Of a stretch of DNA of 41,788 nucleotides, positions 26,867 through 36,532 are shown piece by piece. The stretch spans positions 1 to 41,788 of the forward strand of contig NZ_JAHFRY010000021.1 in NCBI RefSeq assembly GCF_023266035.1. Reading direction: 5' to 3'. Numbering within the stretch: the first letter of the stretch is position 1; each line of letters starts with the position of its first letter. The position numbers and the translations under genes were made by a program. A model generated the notes under the pieces. It did no database searches. It was given only the letters and a program-made list of their open reading frames with translations, and was not told the origin of the DNA. This DNA comes from Nevskia sp. Lineage in GTDB: Bacteria; Pseudomonadota; Gammaproteobacteria; Nevskiales; Nevskiaceae.

Positions 26867-26958
26867 GGGCGGCGGGGGAAGTCGGGTCGCGGGCATTATC
26901 GCAGTTCATCGGCTGCCCGCGCCCGGCTTCGCCCGCCGCCATGACCCCAAGTTCTAGC

Positions 26959-27960
<1,002 letters not shown>

Positions 27961-28136
27961 GGAGCGCTCCAGAGCGTGAGGGGAAGCTGCCGGCACAGTC
28001 TGGGAGCGCGGGAAAGCACTGCGTTAGCCCGATGCTGGCGCATCCTTGCCTGATCCTGCACAGCGCCGCCTGGCGCCGGAGATCCGCCAAAACCGCAGCG
28101 CATAATCCGGCCACGTTCAACAGCGGGACTTCAACG

Positions 28137-29087
28137 ATGCCTGACCAGACCATGGCGAGAATCCATCCGGCGAGCTTCGGCCTCGAAGCCCAGCAGGCCG
28201 AGCTGGCCGACCGGATGATGCGGCGCACGCCGCTCGAAGGCGTCAACGATCCGGGCATTCCCGGTTTTTCGATGCTGCGCATCAGCGAGCCTTCGCGGCC
28301 GCTTTCGACGGTCTACGAGCCGTCGATCTGTGTCGTCGTCCAGGGCAGCAAGCAGGCGATGCTCGGCAGCGAACGCTACGTCTACGATCCGCTCAACTAC
28401 CTCGTGGTGTCGATGAGCCTGCCGGTGGTCGGCAATGTCATCGAGGCGACGGTTGCCAAGCCCTACCTCTGCCTGCGCCTCGATATCGACGCCAATCAGG
28501 TCAACGAACTGCTGCGCCAGACCCCGGTGCCGGCAGCCAGCGCGGCCCCACGCAACGGTGGCCGCGCACTGTTCCTGGCCTCGACCTCCGCGCAACTGCT
28601 CGATGCCGTGCTGCGCCTGGTGCGCCTGCTCGACACGCCCGAGGAAGCGCCGGTGCTGGCACCGCTGGCGCTGCGAGAAATCCACTACCGCGTGCTGACC
28701 GGCGAACTCGGCCAGCAGCTCTGCGAACTCTGTGCGGCCGATGGTCAGGCGCAGCGCATTGCCAGCACCATCGCGCTGCTCAAATCACGCTATGCCGAGC
28801 CGCTGCGGATCGAGGAACTGGCCGACGCCGCGCACTTGAGCGTGTCGGCGCTGCATCACCGCTTCAAGGCGGTGACGGCGATGTCGCCGCTGCAATACCA
28901 GAAGCAGTTGCGGCTGCAGGAAGCGCGGCGCTTGATGTTGTCGGACGGCTGCGAAGCAGCAGTTGCCGCGCACCGCGTCGGCTATGAAAGCCCTTCGCAG
29001 TTCAGCCGCGAATATCGCCGGCTGTTCGGTGCGCCGCCGCGTGCCGAGACACAGGCTCAGCCGATCTTCAGACAGGCTGGGAGCTAG
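28137..29087 (+). CDS. AraC-family regulator, YqhC-like
   Basis: A 316-residue transcription factor with an AraC_N domain (about 20-180: SRPLSTVYEPSICVVVQGSKQAMLG) and a C-terminal double HTH (about 200-300: LRIEELADAAHLSVSALHHRFKAVT and VGYESPSQFSREYRRLFG). E. coli YqhC, with the same layout, activates aldehyde reductases. The divergent aldo/keto reductase gene 176 bases away fits a similar aldehyde-response pair. ATG at 28137 was chosen; the frame is open further upstream but shows no domain. Confidence 0.88.
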   Translation: MPDQTMARIHPASFGLEAQQAELADRMMRRTPLEGVNDPGIPGFSMLRISEPSRPLSTVYEPSICVVVQGSKQAMLGSERYVYDPLNYLVVSMSLPVVGNVIEATVAKPYLCLRLDIDANQVNELLRQTPVPAASAAPRNGGRALFLASTSAQLLDAVLRLVRLLDTPEEAPVLAPLALREIHYRVLTGELGQQLCELCAADGQAQRIASTIALLKSRYAEPLRIEELADAAHLSVSALHHRFKAVTAMSPLQYQKQLRLQEARRLMLSDGCEAAVAAHRVGYESPSQFSREYRRLFGAPPRAETQAQPIFRQAGS

Positions 29088-29120
29088 GGCGTTTTCCTTC
29101 GAATATCTACAAACAATCGT

Positions 29121-29197
29121 CATTCCCGCGCAGGCGGGAATCCAGTTTTAGCCGTAGCGCGCCGCATCAGAACTGGATGCCCGCCTGCGCGGGCATG
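29121..29197. repeat. Inverted pair of palindromic repeats
   Basis: Two 27-base arms (29121-29147 and 29171-29197) are inverted copies with 25 of 27 matches, separated by 23 bases. Each arm is itself a hairpin: ATTCCCGC-GCAG-GCGGGAAT on the left and ATGCCCGC-CTGC-GCGGGCAT on the right. The two differences between arms are at paired positions of the small hairpins, so both stems stay perfect. It fills the gap between the AraC gene and def, which converge here, and may also end their transcripts. Confidence 0.75.
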
Positions 29198-29232
29198 GCG
29201 AGATTTTATGGGGCATCTAGCGCAAGAGCGCC

Positions 29233-29760
29233 CTAATCGTCGGCCTGATCTTCGCCAAAAATTTCTCGCGTAAAGCCGAACTGACGCAGATCACGGATGC
29301 GCTGCGGATAGAGGATGCCGTCGAGGTGATCGCATTCGTGCTGCACGACTCTGGCGTGAAAGCCCGAGACCTCACGTTCGATCGCCACGCCGTTCTCATC
29401 GCAGCCGCTGTAACGCAAGCGCGTGTAACGCGGCACCAGGCCGCGCATGCCGGGCACGCTGAGGCAGCCTTCCCAACCGTCTTCGGTGTCGTCCGCAAGC
29501 GGCGTCAGCACCGGGTTGCAGAGGATCGTGAACGGCACGTCCTCGGCATCCGGATAACGCTCGTTGTGCTCGACGCCGAAGATCACCACGCGCAGGCCAA
29601 CGCCGATCTGCGGCGCGGCCAGGCCGGCACCGTTCAGCGAGGCCATGGTGTCCTGCATGTCGATCAGCAGCGCCCGAAGTTCCGGCGTGCCGAATGCGGT
29701 GACCGGTACTGAAACTTCCAGCAGCCGCGGATCGCCCATCCGTAAGACGTCGCGAATCAT
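29233..29760 (-). CDS. def: Peptide deformylase
   Basis: A 175-residue metalloenzyme removing the N-formyl group from new proteins. All three motifs are present: [10 protein letters not shown] (44-53), EGCLSVPGM and the metal-binding HECDH in QHECDHLDG. The start is ATG at 29760 ([13 protein letters not shown]), 2 bases after the DUF971 stop. It is not beside fmt, so the genome may carry a second def elsewhere. Confidence 0.95.
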   Translation of the reverse strand: MIRDVLRMGDPRLLEVSVPVTAFGTPELRALLIDMQDTMASLNGAGLAAPQIGVGLRVVIFGVEHNERYPDAEDVPFTILCNPVLTPLADDTEDGWEGCLSVPGMRGLVPRYTRLRYSGCDENGVAIEREVSGFHARVVQHECDHLDGILYPQRIRDLRQFGFTREIFGEDQADD

Positions 29761-29762
29761 CG

Positions 29763-30182
29763 TCAGCTCACCGGTTTGAACTTGCCGACGCCAAGCGCCG
29801 ACAACTTCACGACATCGCGATCGCGCGACATGCCGTGCTCGGCCAGGCGTTGTTCGTAGCGCGCCCACCAGGCCGCGTGGTTGTCGGCCAGCTCGCGCAG
29901 GGTTGGCCATGAATACAGGCCGCTGTCGTGGCCGTCATCGAACTTGAGCCTGACGGCATAGCGGCCGACCGGCTCGACCGCGCTGATGTTCACCTCGCGC
30001 TTGCCCGCCACCAGCATCGTTTCGCCACCGCCATGGCCGCGCACTTCTGCACTCGGCGAATAGACCCGCAGATACTCCAGCGGCAGCGAATCGATCCGGC
30101 CATCGGGCCAAACCACTTCGAGCAGGCGCGACTTGCGATGCAGCTTGATGTCCGTGGGAACGGCGTTCGGAACTGCGACCAT
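29763..30182 (-). CDS. DUF971 protein (GBBH-like N-terminal domain)
   Basis: A 139-residue protein made of one DUF971 domain, related to the N-terminal zinc-binding domain of gamma-butyrobetaine hydroxylase. Recognised by [27 protein letters not shown] and [24 protein letters not shown]. In many gammaproteobacteria this gene lies between hslU and ubiE; here both are near but other genes intervene. Function not established. Co-transcribed with def. Confidence 0.9.
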   Translation of the reverse strand: MVAVPNAVPTDIKLHRKSRLLEVVWPDGRIDSLPLEYLRVYSPSAEVRGHGGGETMLVAGKREVNISAVEPVGRYAVRLKFDDGHDSGLYSWPTLRELADNHAAWWARYEQRLAEHGMSRDRDVVKLSALGVGKFKPVS

Positions 30183-30215
30183 CGGTACGGCCTCTTCAGC
30201 AGATGAACGAAAGCG

Positions 30216-30298
30216 GTCGCCGGAAACGGCGACGCGGCTCCGATCCTGGATCGAAGCCGCGTCGATTATCGCTGCTGCCGGCTCCGCGCAGGAGCCGG
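30216..30298. terminator. Three tandem hairpins after the alkB-rubredoxin unit
   Basis: The spacer holds GTCGCCG-GAAA-CGGCGAC (30216-30233), a 13-bp stem with one mismatch at 30234-30260 (GCGGCT...AGCCGC), and CCGGCTCC-GCGCA-GGAGCCGG (30278-30298). They follow the rubredoxin stop in the minus direction. None has a T-tract, so termination would be weak or Rho-assisted; an mRNA 3'-end protection role is equally possible. Confidence 0.5.
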
Positions 30299-30302
30299 AC
30301 GA

Positions 30303-30482
30303 TCAGGCTTCCGCCTGTAGCTCGAAGTCCAGCTTCTCGCGCACCGCGCAGTCCGGACAGACCCAGTCCTCCGGCACCTGTTCCCAGCGGGTGCCGGGCG
30401 GGAAGCCTTCGTGCGGATCACCCTTGCGTTCGTCATAGGCATAGCCGCAGCCGGGGCAGATGAAACGGCGGTAGCCGTTCAT
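30303..30482 (-). CDS. Rubredoxin
   Basis: A 59-residue electron carrier with one Fe(Cys)4 site: FICPGCGY (Cys9, Cys12) and WVCPDCAV (Cys42, Cys45), plus the rubredoxin landmarks YDE and PPGTRWEQVPEDW. It passes electrons from rubredoxin reductase to alkane hydroxylase. It begins 2 bases after the alkB stop, so it is the dedicated partner of AlkB. No rubredoxin reductase gene is in the window. Confidence 0.95.
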   Translation of the reverse strand: MNGYRRFICPGCGYAYDERKGDPHEGFPPGTRWEQVPEDWVCPDCAVREKLDFELQAEA

Positions 30483-30484
30483 CG

Positions 30485-31681
30485 TCAGGCGCCTGCCGCC
30501 GCATTGTCGCCGCGCTTGCCCCAGCGGGCTTCGAGTCGGGCGCGGTAGCCGGGGCGGATGTTGATGCGATCGAAGCGGCCTTCAGCCCAGGCGACCACGC
30601 GGGGGTTCATCACCGCGAACCACAGCGGCGGGAACAGCGCGATCAGGAACATCAGCGGATAGCCGCTCGGATACTCCGGCAGATGCTCGAAGTTGCGCAG
30701 GCTCTGATAGCGGCGCGTCGGGTTGGCGTGATGATCCGAATGGCGCTGCAGGTTGAACAGGATCAGGTTCGACATCACGTGGTTGGAGTTCCACGAATGG
30801 TAGGGCTGGCAGGCCTCAAAGCGGCCGTTGTCGCGCTTCTGGCGCAGCAGCCCGTAATGCTCGATGTAGTTGGCGCTGGTCAGCACGCCGAACCAGCCCC
30901 AGACCATCTGCAGCGCGAGGTACGGGAGCATCACCCAGCCGAACGCGACGGTCAGGCCGACGTACAGCGGGACGGTGATCAGCAGCGGCTGCAGCACTTC
31001 GTTCTGCACGGTCCAGGGGCCCTTGCCGCAGCGTTCGAGGCGCGCCTTTTCCGAGCGCCAGGCGCGACGCATCGCACCAGGGATCTCGCGGCAGGCGAAG
31101 CCGTAGATGTTCTCGCCCATCCGCGAGGACGCGGGATCGTCCGGCGTCGCCACGTCCTTGTGATGCCCCTTGTTGTGCTCGATGAAGAAGTGGCCGTAGC
31201 CGACGACGGCCAGCACGGTCTTGGCGAGCCAGCGCTCCAGATCAGTGGTCTTGTGGCCGAGTTCGTGGCCGGTGTTGATGGCGATGCCGTTGACCAGGCC
31301 GACTGACAGCGCCAGCCCGAGGATCGAGTACCAGGCGAGATCGCCGGTGCCGATCACCCAGGCGCTGTAGATCAGCGTGATGTAGTGGATCGGCACGGTC
31401 AGCATCGGCAGCAGGCGGTAGTACCAATCGGCGTCAAGCTTCGGCACCACTTCCGGAGGCGGATTGCTGCCATCGGCCGGCAGCAGGTGATCGATCACCG
31501 GCACGATCAGATACCAGATGATCCAGGTCGCCCAGAACCAGACGGCCTGACCGGTCTTCGCCGCGACCACGCAGGAAATCACCGGCAGCAGTGGCCACAG
31601 CAGCGACAGCGACCACAGCCAGCGTCGCTTGTCGGTGTAGCGCACGATCTGGCCTTCGGAATTCAGCGCCTGGATGCTCAT
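30485..31681 (-). CDS. alkB: Alkane 1-monooxygenase AlkB
   Basis: A 398-residue inner-membrane di-iron enzyme that hydroxylates the terminal carbon of medium-chain n-alkanes. About six membrane helices and all histidine boxes are present: HELGHK, EHNKGHHKDVATPDDPASSR and LQRHSDHHANPTRRYQ, as is the NYIEHYGL motif. ATG at 31681 is chosen (MSIQALN); an ATG at 31747 would add 22 unconserved residues. It forms an operon with rubredoxin and is divergent from a LysR-type gene. Confidence 0.96.
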   Translation of the reverse strand: MSIQALNSEGQIVRYTDKRRWLWSLSLLWPLLPVISCVVAAKTGQAVWFWATWIIWYLIVPVIDHLLPADGSNPPPEVVPKLDADWYYRLLPMLTVPIHYITLIYSAWVIGTGDLAWYSILGLALSVGLVNGIAINTGHELGHKTTDLERWLAKTVLAVVGYGHFFIEHNKGHHKDVATPDDPASSRMGENIYGFACREIPGAMRRAWRSEKARLERCGKGPWTVQNEVLQPLLITVPLYVGLTVAFGWVMLPYLALQMVWGWFGVLTSANYIEHYGLLRQKRDNGRFEACQPYHSWNSNHVMSNLILFNLQRHSDHHANPTRRYQSLRNFEHLPEYPSGYPLMFLIALFPPLWFAVMNPRVVAWAEGRFDRINIRPGYRARLEARWGKRGDNAAAGA

Positions 31682-31748
31682 GTCTCGTTCTTCCGTCAAT
31701 GCCTTGAGTGAAGGCGATTGGACGGTGACAGAGCCGCAGCGCAGCATT

Positions 31749-31766
31749 CCAATTCATTGTTATTGG
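31749..31766. promoter_or_regulatory. Candidate LysR-type operator between alkB and lysR-like gene
   Basis: CCAAT (31749-31753) and ATTGG (31762-31766) form a dyad with an 8-base centre, in the only AT-rich part of the 105-base divergent gap. LysR-type regulators bind such partial dyads between their own gene and the target. The dyad is short, so chance is possible. Confidence 0.35.
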
Positions 31767-31786
31767 CGAATCGGTGAATATTTGTC

Positions 31787-32758
31787 ATGAGCGAATCGTT
31801 CCGACAATTGCGTCATGTGCTGGCGCTCTATGAGCACCGCAATTACCGGCGGGCAGCCGAAGCGCTGCATCTGACCCAGTCGGCGCTATCGGTCAGCATT
31901 CGCCGCATCGAGGACGAATACGGCGTGCCGCTGTTCATTCGCGATCAGTCCGGCGTGCGGCCCACCGAGTACGGCGAGGTCGTGGTGCGGCTGGCGCGGG
32001 AAACGACTTCGACGCTCGAGCAGGGCCGACGCGAGATCGAACTGCTGCGCTCGCTCGATTCCGGCAAGGTGATCATCGGTTCCGATCCCTGGATGGCCGA
32101 CATCATCGTCGCGCCCGCCCTGTCGAAACTGATGCGCAAGCACTCGAAGCTGCGCTTCCGTCTGCGCACCCAGGGCTGGGACGAATTGCAGGGTGAACTG
32201 CTGGCGAGAAAGGTCGATGTCTACGTCGGCTCACCGTTCGATGCGCTCGATCCGGGCATCCAGGCGACGACTTACGAGCTGTCATCCCCGGCGATCCTGT
32301 GCCGGCGCGGTCACCCGCTGACTCTGCTGCCGGAGATTCGCATCAAGGACGTGCTGCCATATCCCTTGCTGGTGCCCAAGCTGCCGCGCTGGTACCTGTC
32401 CTGGCTCGCCGAGCAATACAGCGGCATCGCCGATTCCGAGGAACTCCACGACCTGTTTCTGCAGACCGAGGATTTCACCGTGATCCGCCACATCGTCCAC
32501 GAAACCGACGCGGTCACGGCCGGCGTGATTCGGGCCTTTCCGGCCGAGTTGTCGCCGTCGGAATTCGTCATGCTCGACATCGCCGACCTCGCCCATGTGC
32601 GGGCGCCGGTGGTGGTCGCGACACTTGCGGAGCGACCAATTCCAGCCGCCGCGGCCGCTTTCATCAGCGAAGTCGTGGAGCAGATCGACCAGCTGCGGAA
32701 TGCCTTGCAGCAAGTCCGCGCCGGTCGCGCCGCAACGGCTCCAGCGCTTACAGGATGA
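31787..32758 (+). CDS. LysR-family transcriptional regulator
   Basis: A 323-residue regulator with an N-terminal winged HTH (about 5-64: [32 protein letters not shown]) and a LysR substrate-binding domain (about 95-300). Its ligand is unknown. Divergent position suggests that it controls alkB, but this is inference: known alkB regulators are more often AlkS/LuxR, AraC or GntR types. The last 11 bases overlap the end of hslU on the other strand. Confidence 0.9.
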   Translation: MSESFRQLRHVLALYEHRNYRRAAEALHLTQSALSVSIRRIEDEYGVPLFIRDQSGVRPTEYGEVVVRLARETTSTLEQGRREIELLRSLDSGKVIIGSDPWMADIIVAPALSKLMRKHSKLRFRLRTQGWDELQGELLARKVDVYVGSPFDALDPGIQATTYELSSPAILCRRGHPLTLLPEIRIKDVLPYPLLVPKLPRWYLSWLAEQYSGIADSEELHDLFLQTEDFTVIRHIVHETDAVTAGVIRAFPAELSPSEFVMLDIADLAHVRAPVVVATLAERPIPAAAAAFISEVVEQIDQLRNALQQVRAGRAATAPALTG

Positions 32759-34130
32759 ACCGGCTCAGGTCCTCGTTGCCGGCCAGCTTTTCGAGCTTCG
32801 AATCGACATAGGCGGCATCGACGGACAAGGTGGTGCCGGCGCGGTCGGAGGCCTCGTAGGCCGCTTCTTCCATCAGCCGTTCGAGCACCGTGTGCAGACG
32901 TCGCGCGCCGATGTTCTCGGTGCGCTCGTTGACCTGCCAGGCGTACTCGGCGAGCCGGCGCAAGCCTTCCGGCGTGAATTCCAGAGTCACGCCTTCGGTG
33001 GCGAGCAGGGCCTTGTACTGATCGGTCAGCGAATGCGTGGGCTCACTGAGAATCCGCACGAAGTCCTCGGTCTTCAGCGCATCGAGTTCGACCCGGATCG
33101 GCAGGCGACCCTGCAACTCCGGAATCATGTCGCTGGGCTTGGACATGTGGAAGGCGCCGCTGGCGATGAACAGGATGTGATCGGTCTTGATCGCGCCATG
33201 CTTGGTCGACACCGTGCTGCCTTCGACCAGCGGCAGCAGATCGCGCTGCACGCCTTCGCGCGAGACATCGGCACCGCCGTATTCGCCGCGCTTGCAGACT
33301 TTGTCGATCTCGTCGATGAAGACGATGCCGTTGTCCTCGGCGTTCTTCAGCGCTTCGACGCGGATCGCTTCCTCGTCGACCAGCTTGCCGCCTTCTTCCT
33401 CGATCAGCAGCTTCATCGCTTCCCTGATCTTCAGCTTGCGGGTCTTCTGCTGGCCGGCGCCGAGGTTCTTGAACATCGCCTGCAGCTGGTTGCTCATGTC
33501 CTCCATCCCCGGCGGGCCCATGACCTGCATCGGCGGCGGCGCCACGGCCAGCTTCAGTTCGATCTCGGTGTCGTCGAGCTTGCCTTCGCGCAAGCGTTTG
33601 CGGAACACCTGGCGCGCCGCGCCGTTCTCGTTTTCACGATGGCTGCTGGCTTCGCCGAAGTTGCTCGGCGGCGGCAGCAGGGCATCGAGCACGCGCTCTT
33701 CGGCGGCGTCATGCGCCTTGGCCTGGACGCGGGCGATCGCCTGATCGCGGGTCAGCTTGACGGCGACATCGGCCAGCTCGCGGATGATCGAATCGACATC
33801 GCGGCCGACATAGCCGACCTCGGTGAACTTGGTCGCTTCCACCTTCACGAACGGCGCATTGGCGAGCTTGGCCAGACGGCGTGCGATCTCGGTCTTGCCG
33901 ACGCCGGTCGGGCCGATCATCAGGATGTTCTTCGGCGTGATCTCGCCGCGGATCGCTTCCGGCGTCTGCTGCCGGCGCCAGCGATTGCGCAGGGCGATCG
34001 CCACCGCCTTCTTGGCGGCGGACTGGCCGACGATGTGGCGATCGAGTTCGGCGACGATCTCGCGCGGCGTCATCGCGGCGGCGCCGCTCAGACTGGACTT
34101 CAGGACTTCAGGGGGAATTGCGTCGTTCAT
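32748..34130 (-). CDS. hslU: ATP-dependent protease ATPase subunit HslU
   Basis: A 460-residue AAA+ unfoldase that feeds substrates into HslV. Walker A is GPTGVGKT, Walker B is [11 protein letters not shown], the pore loop is GYVGRD, and the I domain (about 130-240) carries [12 protein letters not shown]. The C-terminal tail LSRFIL inserts into HslV to activate it. ATG at 34130 chosen (MNDAIPPEV); a longer frame to 34190 overlaps hslV. It follows hslV by 43 bases. Confidence 0.96.
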   Translation of the reverse strand: MNDAIPPEVLKSSLSGAAAMTPREIVAELDRHIVGQSAAKKAVAIALRNRWRRQQTPEAIRGEITPKNILMIGPTGVGKTEIARRLAKLANAPFVKVEATKFTEVGYVGRDVDSIIRELADVAVKLTRDQAIARVQAKAHDAAEERVLDALLPPPSNFGEASSHRENENGAARQVFRKRLREGKLDDTEIELKLAVAPPPMQVMGPPGMEDMSNQLQAMFKNLGAGQQKTRKLKIREAMKLLIEEEGGKLVDEEAIRVEALKNAEDNGIVFIDEIDKVCKRGEYGGADVSREGVQRDLLPLVEGSTVSTKHGAIKTDHILFIASGAFHMSKPSDMIPELQGRLPIRVELDALKTEDFVRILSEPTHSLTDQYKALLATEGVTLEFTPEGLRRLAEYAWQVNERTENIGARRLHTVLERLMEEAAYEASDRAGTTLSVDAAYVDSKLEKLAGNEDLSRFIL

Positions 34131-34173
34131 TTCATTTCTCGGCCAGCGCTCTCCCTGGGGGAAAGCGGCAGCA

Positions 34174-34713
34174 TCAGCCAATGACTTCAATCGTCAGATT
34201 GTGATTCGTGTAGATGCAGATGTCCGCCGCGATATGCAGCGAACGCTCGGCAATCTCGCGCGCCGACAGATCGGTCGAGCCGACCAGCGCGCGGGCGGCA
34301 GCGGTCGCGAACGAGCCGCCGGAGCCGATCGCCATCACCCCGTGGGCTTCCGGTTCCATGACATCGCCGTTGCCGGAGATCATCAGCGTGGTATCGGCGT
34401 CGGCAACCAGCAGCAGCGCTTCGAGCCGGCGCAGGTAGCGATCGGAACGCCAGTCCTTGGCCATTTCGACGGCGGCGCGGGTCAGGTGGCCGGCGTGTTT
34501 TTCGAGCTTGCCTTCGAAGCGTTCGAACAAGGTGAAGGCATCGGCGGTGCCGCCGGCGAAACCGGCGATGACCTTGTCGTTGTAGAGCCGGCGCACCTTC
34601 CGCGCATTGCCCTTGACCATGGTGTTGCCCATCGACACCTGACCGTCGCCACAGACGCAAACCTGCGTTCCGCGGCGTACGGCGAGAATGGTCGTGCCAT
34701 CAAACTGTTCCAA
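34174..34713 (-). CDS. hslV: ATP-dependent protease peptidase subunit HslV
   Basis: A 179-residue N-terminal threonine hydrolase. The short propeptide ends before TTILAVRR, leaving the catalytic threonine, and [14 protein letters not shown] is the typical C-terminal motif. The start codon appears to be TTG at 34713, supported by GGAG about ten bases upstream and by the normal length of the propeptide (MEQFDG). A sigma-32-like promoter lies 50-77 bases upstream. Confidence 0.95.
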   Translation of the reverse strand: MEQFDGTTILAVRRGTQVCVCGDGQVSMGNTMVKGNARKVRRLYNDKVIAGFAGGTADAFTLFERFEGKLEKHAGHLTRAAVEMAKDWRSDRYLRRLEALLLVADADTTLMISGNGDVMEPEAHGVMAIGSGGSFATAAARALVGSTDLSAREIAERSLHIAADICIYTNHNLTIEVIG

Positions 34714-34762
34714 GGTTCTTCTCCATCGAGCAGGCTTGCGCGAGCGTTTGCGATGGACAAGT

Positions 34763-34790
34763 GATTGGGGGCCGGGGGCGACGATTCAAG
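34763..34790 (-). promoter_or_regulatory. Sigma-32 (heat-shock) type promoter of hslVU
   Basis: On the minus strand CTTGAA (34785-34790) is followed after 14 bases by CCCCAATC (34763-34770). This matches the RpoH consensus CTTGAA-N13-15-CCCCATNT apart from one A insertion/substitution in the -10 box. hslVU is a classical heat-shock operon, so the position and function agree. Confidence 0.65.
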
Positions 34791-34836
34791 CGTGTGAAGC
34801 AGTGGCCCGTGCTGGGTTGGCAGAGACTCAGCGCGA

Positions 34837-34910
34837 TGTAGGTCGGGCCATGCCCGACGTGGACCCCCCGCAAGCTAGCTGCAGCGCCGTCGGGCGGGGC
34901 CCGACCTACA
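34837..34910. repeat. Two-hairpin dispersed repeat (TGTAGGTCG type), copy B
   Basis: Ends TGTAGGTCG and CGACCTACA enclose GTCGGGC-CAT-GCCCGAC (34842-34858) and GTCGGGC-GGG-GCCCGAC (34889-34905). It is related to copy A at 23304-23364, with a longer centre. It lies in the gap between ntrC and the hslVU promoter. Confidence 0.75.
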
Positions 34911-34923
34911 AAATGACGCTGCG

Positions 34924-36480
34924 CTAGTCGTCGATGCCCAGTTCCTTGATCTTGCGGGTCAACGTATTTCTGCCCCAGCCGAGGCGCCTTGCCGCTTCCT
35001 GCCGCTGGCCCTTGCAGGCGACCAGCGCGACTTCGATCAAGGTGCGCTCGAACAGTGGTGCCGCGTGGCCGAGCAGATCTTCATCGCCGTTGGCGAAACG
35101 GCCTTCGGCCCATAGACGCAAGGCTTCATGCCAGTCGCCGGAGACGGCTGGCGCGCTGGCGGCCGTAGCGGCCGGGTAGCTGATTGGCGCCGGTGCTGAC
35201 GGCGTTACTGCCGGGACCGTCGCCACAGCAACGGCTGGCACTGGCGAGGCGATGACGGCGCTGGTTTCACCACTCGCCCGGCCTTTGAGTTCCGGCGGCA
35301 AATCTTCCAGATGCACGTCCTGGCCGGGCGCCATCACGGTCAGCCAGCGGCAGGTGTTTTCCAGCTGCCGGACGTTGCCATGCCAGTCGTAAGCCTTCAG
35401 CACCGCCAGCACTTCCGGCAGCAGTCGCTTCGGCTCGGTTTTCAGCTCGCGCGCAGCGGCTTCCAGGAAGTGACGCAGCAGCAGCGGAATGTCCTCGCGC
35501 CGCTCGCGCAACGGCGGAATGCGGATGCGGATGACGTTCAGGCGGTGATAGAGATCCTCGCGGAAGCGGCCTTCGGCCACCGCGCGATCGAGATCCTGAT
35601 GCGTCGCGGCGATGATGCGCACGTCGACGCTGATCGGCGAGATGCCGCCGACCCGATAGAACTGGCCGTCCTGCAGCACGCTCAGCAGGCGGGTCTGCAG
35701 ATCGGCCGGCATGTCGCCGATTTCGTCGAGGAACAGCGTGCCGCCGTCGGCCTGCTCGAAGCGGCCCTTGCGCTGCATCGCAGCGCCGGTGAACGAGCCA
35801 CGCTCATGGCCGAAGAATTCCGATTCCAGCAGGTCTTTCGGGATCGCCGCCGTATTGATCGCCAGGAATGGCTTGCTGGCGCGCGGTGAATTGACGTGCA
35901 GCGCCCGGGCGATCAGTTCCTTGCCGGTGCCGGACTCACCCGTGATCAGCACGGTGATCTGCGACTGGCTCAGGCGGCCGATGGCGCGAAACACGTCCTG
36001 CATCGCCGGCGCTTCGCCGATGATCGCGGCGCGCGGTTCCAGCGGCTTCAGTTCCGGGGTGACGACAACGCGCTTCTGGGCGGCACGGCGGACCAGGCTG
36101 GCCACCGAATCGACATCGAAAGGCTTCGGCAGATATTCGAAGGCGCCGCCCTTGAACGAGGACACGGCGGCATCGAGATCGGAATGCGCGGTGACGATGA
36201 TCACCGGCAGCTCGGGCTTGGCCGCGCGAACCCGTTCCATCAGCTCCAGACCGTCGAGGCCGGGCATGCGGATGTCGGTGATCATCACGTCGGGCATGTT
36301 TTCCGGCGTGGCTTCGGCGAGGGCGTCGAGCAGTTCCGCGGCGCCCGGGAAGCTTTCCACGCCCATGCCTTCGCGGGTCAGCGACTTTTCCAGCACCCAG
36401 CGGATCGATTCATCGTCGTCGACGATCCAGACCCGGATCGGAACGCCGTCCTGCAGCTTCATCACATTCATGTGGCCCAT
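34924..36480 (-). CDS. glnG: Nitrogen regulator NtrC (NR-I)
   Basis: A 518-residue sigma-54-dependent activator. It has a receiver domain (about 15-130) with the phosphorylation site Asp69 in MITDIRMPG and a AAA+ domain (about 150-385) with Walker A GESGTGKE and Walker B GGTLFLDEIGD. After a long Ala/Pro/Val linker (about 400-455) comes a Fis-type HTH (EAARRLGWGRNTLTRKIKELG). The sigma-54 contact loop reads GSFTGA instead of GAFTGA. Three in-frame ATGs (36480, 36471, 36462) could start it. It follows ntrB by 52 bases. Confidence 0.95.
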   Translation of the reverse strand: MGHMNVMKLQDGVPIRVWIVDDDESIRWVLEKSLTREGMGVESFPGAAELLDALAEATPENMPDVMITDIRMPGLDGLELMERVRAAKPELPVIIVTAHSDLDAAVSSFKGGAFEYLPKPFDVDSVASLVRRAAQKRVVVTPELKPLEPRAAIIGEAPAMQDVFRAIGRLSQSQITVLITGESGTGKELIARALHVNSPRASKPFLAINTAAIPKDLLESEFFGHERGSFTGAAMQRKGRFEQADGGTLFLDEIGDMPADLQTRLLSVLQDGQFYRVGGISPISVDVRIIAATHQDLDRAVAEGRFREDLYHRLNVIRIRIPPLRERREDIPLLLRHFLEAAARELKTEPKRLLPEVLAVLKAYDWHGNVRQLENTCRWLTVMAPGQDVHLEDLPPELKGRASGETSAVIASPVPAVAVATVPAVTPSAPAPISYPAATAASAPAVSGDWHEALRLWAEGRFANGDEDLLGHAAPLFERTLIEVALVACKGQRQEAARRLGWGRNTLTRKIKELGIDD

Positions 36481-36532
36481 GCTTCGGGTATTGCCGCCGG
36501 CTCATCCCGCCGCCGCGCCGTTGCCAGCGCGA

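Noticed and set aside
29087..29232. Possible CRISPR-like repeat array
   Set aside because: Only two inverted arms with one 23-base spacer; this is a palindromic repeat pair, not direct repeats.
32595..34184. Plus-strand frame of 529 codons opposite hslU
   Set aside because: Shadow of hslU codon bias; no family motif.
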